64,000 bases of DNA from Legionella fallonii LLAP-10 (GTDB lineage: Bacteria; Pseudomonadota; Gammaproteobacteria; Legionellales; Legionellaceae). The notes below the pieces were generated by a model, which was not told the origin of the DNA, searched no databases, and was given only the letters and a program-made list of their open reading frames with translations. The stretch is from contig NZ_LN614827.1 of the NCBI RefSeq assembly GCF_000953135.1, positions 2,385,001 through 2,449,000 of the forward strand, in the 5' to 3' direction. Shown piece after piece: positions 57,651 to 64,000 of the stretch (position 1 is the stretch's first letter; each line of letters starts with the position of its first letter). Position numbers and translations under genes: made by a program.

Positions 57651-58880
57651 ATGACAAAAGTTTTGATTTTTACTGATTTTGATGGAACTATCACTAGCAA
57701 AGAAGGTAGCAAGACTGTTTTTGGTGAGTTTTATCAATCTCTGATGGATGGTTATGAAGTTGGAAAAATCCAAAGAAATTATAAACATACCCCTCTAAAA
57801 TCCCCTGAAGAAGTACAAAAAATATTTGAAGCCAAATTTGGTAAATACGACAGCAATTTTAATTACACTCAAAAGGATACTGATGTACTCATGAGTGCTG
57901 ATGCTGTTGCATTTTTCAAACAAGCCTTAAATAATTCCAGCATTACAGTAAAAATTATTACCAAAAATCGCCAAGACTACATTCACGCATTACTGAAATA
58001 TCACGGGTTTTCTGCGGAAGAAATAGGTAAATTAACTATTGATGATACAGGATGGAAAAATAATGCAATCCACACTAGCTTAAGAGCTCCAGAAAATAAT
58101 ACGTCTAAACCAACTCATATTTATATCCTTGATGATAACCCAGCGGATTTCGATGCAATGGTTAGCGCTGCTGAATCCCCTGAATATGGTTATGAAGCCA
58201 CACAAATCAAGAAATATAATCAAGATGCAGGGCAATTTCAGTGGGCTCAATATCAACAAGATATTCAGGCATTATTTCCCCTACCTGTTGAAGAGCAACC
58301 TATAACGCCAACTCCTATTGAAACTGGTACTGATAGTCGCTCGACTCCCCCTATAGCTATCACTGAAGATAAAAGCGAACCCGTGCCAGTAGAACCATTA
58401 GCGGCTCAACGTACGTTAAAGATAACAGGTACTTCATTTGCCGCAGGCTTTTTTGTTGGCTTGTTGGTTAGTGTTGTTTTGATTGCTACAGGTGTGTTAG
58501 CTCCTTTAGGTATTGGCGCATTAGGTATTCTTGCTCTAACATCAATGATAGCTTCTGGTCTAGGACTTGTGTCGGGAGTTATTGGTTTTGGAGTAGCTAA
58601 AAGTACAGAATCTAAAAAACCACATCAATGTGATGAGCCAACACCATCAAATAACTGCTCTCAACCTTTACAAGGTCTAGGTGGCCCAGTAGACACCGTA
58701 CCTAGATGCTGTAATGCTCCTGTAAAGCATTTTCCAAGTATCATAGGCAATAGCCCCGAGGCAACTGAGACTCAACAAAAATCCGAGGAACGCCACAATA
58801 CCGATCTTGGAGCAAGAATGAATGTGCAAGTTGAAGAAAGTGAAGACTATTCCACACAAAATAGTGCATTGCAAAAATAA
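57651..58880 (+). CDS. HAD-fold phosphatase with C-terminal membrane hairpin (Ceg4-like putative effector)
   Basis: 409 residues. FTDFDGTITSKEG is HAD motif I (Asp9, Asp11), KIITKNRQ motif II/III, and IYILDDNPADFDAM motif IV, all in the first 180 residues. Linker rich in Pro/Thr (about 220-255), two hydrophobic segments (about 260-320), then a polar tail. Legionella Ceg4 is a HAD-type phosphotyrosine phosphatase of similar length that dampens host MAP kinases; the match is by architecture. GACAGGTAGC precedes the ATG weakly. A terminator follows. Confidence 0.72.
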   Translation: MTKVLIFTDFDGTITSKEGSKTVFGEFYQSLMDGYEVGKIQRNYKHTPLKSPEEVQKIFEAKFGKYDSNFNYTQKDTDVLMSADAVAFFKQALNNSSITVKIITKNRQDYIHALLKYHGFSAEEIGKLTIDDTGWKNNAIHTSLRAPENNTSKPTHIYILDDNPADFDAMVSAAESPEYGYEATQIKKYNQDAGQFQWAQYQQDIQALFPLPVEEQPITPTPIETGTDSRSTPPIAITEDKSEPVPVEPLAAQRTLKITGTSFAAGFFVGLLVSVVLIATGVLAPLGIGALGILALTSMIASGLGLVSGVIGFGVAKSTESKKPHQCDEPTPSNNCSQPLQGLGGPVDTVPRCCNAPVKHFPSIIGNSPEATETQQKSEERHNTDLGARMNVQVEESEDYSTQNSALQK

Positions 58881-58900
58881 AATGAATATAAATCCAATAG

Positions 58901-58926
58901 AAAAGGCACATTGATGTGCCTTTTCT
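58901..58926 (+). terminator. Rho-independent terminator
   Basis: AAAAGGCACA TTGA TGTGCCTTTT stem-loop, 21 bases after the HAD gene stop. Confidence 0.88.
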
Positions 58927-59048
58927 CCAGATACTCTATACAAACACATCAAATTGTTTTTTTATCGAACTTATTGATTTTTTTTATTGTTGACGGATTT
59001 AAACTCATACTTTAACATGTTTTCATATCTATCATAAAGGATAAAAGC

Positions 59049-59576
59049 ATGCCTTATTTTTTAAAACGAATGACAGTTAATGAGTTTTATAATCACATAA
59101 AAGCTCTCCCTATTGGACAATTAGTAAAATTAAATAAAGAATATGCGGATCCTTTTATCCAGATTTCCACTCGCGAAGAAAATACCCAGAACGAATTACA
59201 ACAACTAACTTCTCGACTCTCTTTTCAAAAAGAAAAATTAGCAACACTTAATGAAGCAAGTAGCCAAATAGATAAGGATGAGCAACGCTGGCGTGCACAG
59301 TATCAATCAATTGAAGGCGGTAGAACTGAACGATATTTACAAAGAAGTACGCTCATTGGTTGCTCCCCCTCGCAAAGTCATAGTATTTCTGTCATGACAT
59401 GTACAAACGAAATTAGCCTTTTGGAAAGACGCATTGAAAATATTGAAAAAAGAATAGAGGCCATTGCTAATGATAAAGCTCTATTAATACAAGAACTTAA
59501 AATGATTAACCGCTTTATCAGTGACTTGAGACAAGCGGTTATATCTGAGCCTACTATGGGGATCTCCGCGATGTAG
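59049..59576 (+). CDS. Coiled-coil hypothetical protein (putative effector)
   Basis: 175 residues; AAAGGATAAAAGC before the ATG is a good ribosome site. Heptad-rich regions at about 45-85 (ENTQNELQQLTSRLSFQKEK) and 120-165 (EISLLERRIENIEKRIEAIA). The N-terminal 35 residues (VNEFYNHIKALPIGQLVKLN) look folded. No family. It follows the HAD gene by about 170 bases with a terminator between. Not clearly host-directed; could be structural. Confidence 0.55.
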   Translation: MPYFLKRMTVNEFYNHIKALPIGQLVKLNKEYADPFIQISTREENTQNELQQLTSRLSFQKEKLATLNEASSQIDKDEQRWRAQYQSIEGGRTERYLQRSTLIGCSPSQSHSISVMTCTNEISLLERRIENIEKRIEAIANDKALLIQELKMINRFISDLRQAVISEPTMGISAM

Positions 59577-59658
59577 AGCTACCCTGAATGCGACTCCAGG
59601 TACACTGTGTTTGGTGTATATAAACAAGAAGCTACTATTTTTAGAAAAACTACCGGAG

Positions 59659-59713
59659 AAAGCCAATATTCATTGGCTTTTAAACGCTTTATAGATGCCG
59701 ACTTTCGTCGGCA
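59659..59713. terminator. Tandem hairpins between convergent genes
   Basis: AAAGCCAAT ATTC ATTGGCTTT (59659-59680) followed by TGCCGAC TTTC GTCGGCA (59696-59713). The first has A and T flanks on both sides and can end transcription in both directions, between the coiled-coil gene and secF. Confidence 0.82.
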
Positions 59714-59741
59714 ATTCGAAAATGGTCAAAGTCAGCACTAA

Positions 59742-60659
59742 TTAAGGCTTATCATCCAAAGCTTTACGCTGATTAGGCATAAAATCCTTTCTATCTAGCC
59801 CCATGGCTACTGCCAAAGCACCAGCAACATAAATAGAAGAATAAGTACCAATGACAATACCTATAATTAAAGCCAGAGCAAAACCATGAATTGTTTCGCC
59901 GCCATAAACAAATAAGGCAACGACAACAAATAAGGTCAGCATGGAGGTCATAATCGTTCTTGAAAGAGTCTGGTTAATTGAAATATTCATAATTTCAATA
60001 GGAGTAGATCGACGGACTTTGATAAAGTTTTCACGCACTCTATCAAAAACAACTATAGTATCATTCAAAGAATAGCCAATAACAGCAAGCAAACCTGCCA
60101 ATGCTTTAAGATCAAATTCAATCCCAAATAAAGCAAAAATTCCTAATATCAATACAGGATCATGAACCAAAGCAACCGCAGAACTCACAGCAAGTCTATA
60201 TTCAAAACGCATGGCAATATAAATCATAGTTGCCAATAAAGAAACAAGAATTGCCAACGCCCCTTTGGTTGCAAGCTCCTGGCCTACTTGAGGTCCAACA
60301 AAGTCAACTCGCTGCTTTGTTGCTCCAGGTAAAGCGTTCATCACCTGATCGACTAAAAGGGTCTGATCTTTATCTGCTCGAGGAGCAATACTAATAAGAA
60401 CATCTTTAGAAGTACCATAACTCACCACCTGAGCTTCTGTGAAACCCACTTTACTCAGATTTTCTCGAATGGATGCTAAATCCGCAGCATTAGGATAGGT
60501 GATTTCAATTTGCGTCCCCCCCGTAAAATCAAGCCCCCACTTTAATCCATTGATAGCCAAAGCCCCAATAGAAAGAACAAAAATCAATATAGAAAACGTC
60601 GCTGTCCAGCGACGAGCTCCCATAAAGTCCACTTTTGAATTTGGATTAAAAAATTCCAT
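59742..60659 (-). CDS. secF: Protein translocase subunit SecF
   Basis: 305 residues, six helices. GLDFTGGTQIEITYP and VGFTEAQVVSYG lie in the first periplasmic region, then GALAILVSLLATMIYIAMRF, LLAVIGYSLNDTIVVFDRVR and the six-helix RND fold. With SecD it uses the proton gradient to complete export. Follows secD by 12 bases. Confidence 0.97.
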   Translation of the reverse strand: MEFFNPNSKVDFMGARRWTATFSILIFVLSIGALAINGLKWGLDFTGGTQIEITYPNAADLASIRENLSKVGFTEAQVVSYGTSKDVLISIAPRADKDQTLLVDQVMNALPGATKQRVDFVGPQVGQELATKGALAILVSLLATMIYIAMRFEYRLAVSSAVALVHDPVLILGIFALFGIEFDLKALAGLLAVIGYSLNDTIVVFDRVRENFIKVRRSTPIEIMNISINQTLSRTIMTSMLTLFVVVALFVYGGETIHGFALALIIGIVIGTYSSIYVAGALAVAMGLDRKDFMPNQRKALDDKP

Positions 60660-60671
60660 CTAAGCCTCGCC

Positions 60672-62528
60672 TTAAATACCTATAGATAATTTTTTCACAT
60701 TGCGGCCACCGTACCACCAGTTAACAATCGCTCGGGTGTAAGTAATACCTGTCAGCATGGAAGTTAATAGCCCTAAAGACAGAGTTACTGCAAACCCACG
60801 AACTGGTCCAGTACCCACTGCAAATAGAATTACAGCCACTATAAAAGTAGTCACGTTGGCATCTAAAATAGTTGCAAACGCTCGCTCATAGCCCGCGAAT
60901 ATTGCAGCCTGAGGAGATAATCCAAGGCGCAACTCTTCCCTGATACGTTCATAGATCAGCACGTTGGCATCCACAGCCATACCTACCGTCAATACAATCC
61001 CGGCAATTCCTGGAAGGGTTAAGGTAGCATCTATAATGGATAATAGCGCACACAGTAGAACAAGGTTAAGTAATAGAGCAATATTTGCTATTAAACCAAA
61101 TAGTCTGTAATAGACAAGCATCAGGACTAATATTAACCCCATGCCCACTTCTAGTGACACCATTCCACGGCGTATATTTTCTTTACCTAAAGTGGGACCA
61201 ACAGTTCGCTCTTCAATAGGGTAAATTGCTGCGGGTAAAGCCCCAGCTCTTAATAGTAAAGCCAAATTACTTGCTTCTTTGGTATCAGTAAGTCCAGTGA
61301 TCTGAAAATTGCTACCCAAAGCATTTTGAATCACGGGAGCGCTAATGACCCGCTCTTCTCTGTGAGTAACTCTTTTTTCCACTCCATTGACTGTCTGCAT
61401 CGTATTTTTGGTTTCAACATAGACAATAGCCATGCGTTTACCAATATTCTCACGTGTAATTTTAGTGAATAAGCTCTCACCGCCACCACCTAGTTGAATC
61501 TGTACTGCTGGAGTTGCAGTTTGCTGATCAAAACTAGATACGGCAGAAGTGATGGAATCGCCACTTAGAACGACCATTCTTTTTAATAATATAGGATGGC
61601 CATCCATCATATATAATTTATCACTAACAGGTACTGCACCAGTTTGTTTTGCTATTTGCGGATCGTTTTCTTGATCCACTAAATAAAACTGCAATGTCGC
61701 TGTACCACCTAAAATTTGTTTCGCGCGAGCAGCATCTTGGATACCAGGCAAATCAACGGCGACGCGAGTAGCCCCTTGTTGTTGCACCACGGCTTCCCCC
61801 ACCCCCAACTCATTGACGCGATTGCGCAAAATACTCATTGTTTGCTCGATAGTATTTTGTCTAATCGAATTCAGTTCAGCAGGAGAAATAGAACCCAAAA
61901 TGGCATTGTTCACCTTAGTTTTTACAAAGACGACATCCGATATTTTTTGCTTTAACTCAATAAGCGCCTTATCCATAGACTCCGCATCACGAAAACGCAA
62001 GTCAATTCCTTTGTCAGAAATATAACGAATACTGGAATAGCGGACACCAATGTCACGCAATTCTTGACCGATATTTTTCATTATCCCTTCATAACGACGA
62101 CTAATAACGCTTTCAACATCAACCTCAAGAAGAAAATGCACCCCCCCTCTTAGATCCAATCCTTGTTTCATCGGTCTAGCATGAATAACTTCTAACCAAT
62201 GAGGAGTTGACGGCGCTAAGTTTAAGGCGACCGTATATTGACTGCCCAAGCTATTTTTAATGATATCCCTAGCTAATAATTGAGAATCAGTAGAGGAAAA
62301 AATTACCTCAAGCCCCTCCCCTTCGGTATTTAGGGCCTTGTAATCAGTTTTTGCTTTTTTCAAGGTATTTTCTACTTGAGTAGCCAATTCCTCTTTATCC
62401 ACTGGAGCATCTGAAGAAATCTGCACTACAGGGTTTTCGGTATATAAATTTGGTATGGCGTAAATAAACCCAATGATGGCAATAACAATCAACATCAGGT
62501 TTTTCCATAGAGGATATTTATTTTGCAT
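60672..62528 (-). CDS. secD: Protein translocase subunit SecD
   Basis: 618 residues. DLRGGVHFLLEVDVESVI, SILRNRVNELGVGEAVVQQQ and VGMAVDANVLIYERIREELR are typical; the last contains the charged motif of helix 4. A large periplasmic P1 region is at about 30-440. Works with SecF and YajC on the Sec channel. Confidence 0.98.
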   Translation of the reverse strand: MQNKYPLWKNLMLIVIAIIGFIYAIPNLYTENPVVQISSDAPVDKEELATQVENTLKKAKTDYKALNTEGEGLEVIFSSTDSQLLARDIIKNSLGSQYTVALNLAPSTPHWLEVIHARPMKQGLDLRGGVHFLLEVDVESVISRRYEGIMKNIGQELRDIGVRYSSIRYISDKGIDLRFRDAESMDKALIELKQKISDVVFVKTKVNNAILGSISPAELNSIRQNTIEQTMSILRNRVNELGVGEAVVQQQGATRVAVDLPGIQDAARAKQILGGTATLQFYLVDQENDPQIAKQTGAVPVSDKLYMMDGHPILLKRMVVLSGDSITSAVSSFDQQTATPAVQIQLGGGGESLFTKITRENIGKRMAIVYVETKNTMQTVNGVEKRVTHREERVISAPVIQNALGSNFQITGLTDTKEASNLALLLRAGALPAAIYPIEERTVGPTLGKENIRRGMVSLEVGMGLILVLMLVYYRLFGLIANIALLLNLVLLCALLSIIDATLTLPGIAGIVLTVGMAVDANVLIYERIREELRLGLSPQAAIFAGYERAFATILDANVTTFIVAVILFAVGTGPVRGFAVTLSLGLLTSMLTGITYTRAIVNWWYGGRNVKKLSIGI

Positions 62529-62549
62529 TTCCGTGTCCCTATGACTGAC

Positions 62550-62885
62550 TTAAAGAGATTTTAAAGTGCCTTTAGGCAATACGGTAGTTACCGCACCTCG
62601 TTGCATACTAATCTCTACGCCCTCAGCAAGACTTACTTTGATGTATTGATCATCTAAGCTAACTACTTTACCTAAAATTCCTGCGTTGGTAACGATTTCA
62701 TCACCTTTCTTTAACTGGTTAATCAATGCTTTATGCTCTTTTGCTCTTTTATTCTGCGGTCTAATTAACATAAAATAAAACAACACAAAGATGGCCACGA
62801 TCATTATGAGTGAAAAGGTTCCGTCAGTTTGAGCGGCTGCGGGCGCCCCTGCTGCTGCAAAAGCATCACTAATAAAAAAACTCAT
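62550..62885 (-). CDS. yajC: Sec translocon accessory protein YajC
   Basis: 111 residues from ATG 62885, after GAGGAGAG; the frame is open above but that is not coding. MSFFISDAFAAAGAP, then one helix (IMIVAIFVLFYFMLIRPQNK) and the DEIVTNAGILGKVVSLDDQY cytosolic part. Its position before secD is the normal yajC-secDF order. Confidence 0.95.
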   Translation of the reverse strand: MSFFISDAFAAAGAPAAAQTDGTFSLIMIVAIFVLFYFMLIRPQNKRAKEHKALINQLKKGDEIVTNAGILGKVVSLDDQYIKVSLAEGVEISMQRGAVTTVLPKGTLKSL

Positions 62886-63092
62886 ATAATCTCTCCTCAA
62901 ATCTGCTATTAATTGATTGCATTGGAAGTTTACTAGACTTCTTTCGAAACTTGCTGTAGTAAGAAACACGGAACGCAAAACAATACTGTACACGTACCAC
63001 TACAATAGAGTTTTGAAAAAAGTCTATTGGTCAACAGCGTGACATCATATAGATAATTACTCATAAGGTAAATGAAAGGAATCAATTTCAAT

Positions 63093-63932
63093 TTAATTTC
63101 TTACATAATTTTGCGCATAGTAAACATTATGTTGAATTAGAAATCGCTGACATAACAAAGGAGTATGTAAATATAAATGATGTAAATAGGCTTTGGTAAA
63201 CCGCTGAGAGCAACTAGGACAAGCACAAGCAGCATCTATAGTTGTAAATTGCATCGCATAAACGTCTTCAATTAAATGAAGATTGCCCTGCTGACTAAAC
63301 ACTATTCCACGCATCGCCATAGCCGCAGGCGCATCCGATTCTATCCATAGAGATTCGTCTTTTTTCAGCTCATCTAGATTTGCCAAATCGCCATGCCCAA
63401 TAATATATCGCGGTAAAGCAGACCATTTTCTTAACTCGTCGGCTAAAGCGTTAGAGCTAGAATGATTGATGTTGAAATAAACACCATGCTGTCTTTGTAA
63501 CTCTTGCTGTGATAAATCTTCTGCTGCAATAAAAGGAATAATAGCATCATTCCAGTTATCCCAAAGTTGGGGAAACTCACGTATGATTTTGAGAGGTAAA
63601 AGTACAGCATCAGGTTTTATATGCTGAATTAACTCGACTAATTGCTCATAACTTAACTTAATTTTGCTCCCATCATAAGGCGAAACGAGAGTAAAGACTC
63701 CCCCCTTATTGGCAACGCATTTTGTTGCATTGAGGATAAGGCCTCCGGACCACCCTAAATACTGGGCTAAGTCATGGATTTTTTTCAAGAAATCATAGCC
63801 TGGCTTCAACAGTAAAGAGTCCAGATGGAAGCTCATCGTGTTGATCTTCGCTTCTTGCCAATTCGCTGAAGTAAGACATAAACCTGCTTCCGAAGTCATT
63901 ATAGGTATATAGCTTTGTTCCCTATCCAACAT
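63093..63932 (-). CDS. Tgt-like protein lacking the canonical catalytic DSGGFQ motif
   Basis: 279 residues, shorter than the usual 370 of queuine tRNA-ribosyltransferase. The end matches Tgt: CACPSCSQRFTKAYLHHLYL keeps the zinc Cys-x-Cys-x2-Cys and the downstream His, followed by HTPLLCQRFLIQHN. An inner block, VSPYDGSKIKLSYEQLVELI, matches Tgt's SHIDGSKHxLSPExxxxIQ. At the place of the DSGGFQ motif it reads GGLILNATKCV instead. GGGGG before ATG 63932 supports the start. It sits just before yajC-secDF, the ordinary place of tgt. It is probably a degenerate paralogue, or a protein with changed function. Confidence 0.72.
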   Translation of the reverse strand: MLDREQSYIPIMTSEAGLCLTSANWQEAKINTMSFHLDSLLLKPGYDFLKKIHDLAQYLGWSGGLILNATKCVANKGGVFTLVSPYDGSKIKLSYEQLVELIQHIKPDAVLLPLKIIREFPQLWDNWNDAIIPFIAAEDLSQQELQRQHGVYFNINHSSSNALADELRKWSALPRYIIGHGDLANLDELKKDESLWIESDAPAAMAMRGIVFSQQGNLHLIEDVYAMQFTTIDAACACPSCSQRFTKAYLHHLYLHTPLLCQRFLIQHNVYYAQNYVRN

Positions 63933-64000
63933 TCATTATCCCCCCTACATACTTTGTTTTTAGAGCATATTAACTAATTATTAAAGTAATAAGCTTGTAT

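Overview
The window looks like a chromosomal segment of a Legionella species, probably not L. pneumophila itself. The DNA is AT-rich. Ordinary gammaproteobacterial housekeeping genes (kdsB, tsaB, yoaA, fdxA, bolA, hisC, phhB, yajC-secD-secF, mltA, pilVWX) alternate with single, independently transcribed genes of a Dot/Icm-effector character: eukaryote-like or unusual enzyme domains, coiled coils, C-terminal membrane hairpins and long AT-rich leaders. The effector assignments are inferences from domain content and style; no translocation signal was tested.

Layout. 1-6.2 kb: the end of a PAS-histidine kinase, a decayed class III cyclase, then four effector-like genes, including a two-gene unit (FAD oxidoreductase plus a small Rhs-toxin-like protein) and a protein with a degenerate microbial PARG signature. 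6.3-12.8 kb: a TauD-like dioxygenase, a GT-C-type membrane glycosyltransferase, a LegC-like coiled-coil membrane protein and a zeta-toxin-like kinase. 12.9-16.6 kb: three type IV pilin genes, two almost identical, each preceded by a sigma-54-type -24/-12 element, with bolA and an amino-acid transporter between them. 16.8-20.6 kb: kdsB-ycaR-tsaB-yoaA, tightly packed or overlapping, then fdxA. 21-26 kb: a LegK-type kinase-like protein, a PilZ protein, yggX-psuG and tRNA-Phe.

26-38.7 kb, directly downstream of tRNA-Phe, is an accessory zone. It holds a MazEF-type toxin-antitoxin pair, a 920-residue HExxH protein with a 26-copy 15-bp coding minisatellite, an LRR protein and an M20 peptidase. Among these lie many gene remnants: two P4-type integrase pieces about 9 kb apart, two serine-recombinase pieces, an IS3 transposase, a RAYT-type transposase, a DUF4143 ATPase end and a methionine aminopeptidase end. 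This fits an old tRNA-targeted island that has mostly decayed.

38.8-53.9 kb: an ABC-F ATPase, a cold-shock protein, a C69 dipeptidase, an F-box protein, a cysteine-dioxygenase-like cupin, a YhhN lysoplasmalogenase, a polysaccharide deacetylase, MltA, a HlyD/FUSC efflux pair, a cyclic-nucleotide-domain/CPBP fusion and an MBL hydrolase. 54-64 kb: the minor-pilin operon pilVWX, hisC, phhB, a Ceg4-like HAD phosphatase with a membrane hairpin, a coiled-coil protein, and the Sec operon. A Tgt-like protein that has lost the canonical DSGGFQ motif sits in the usual tgt position of that operon.
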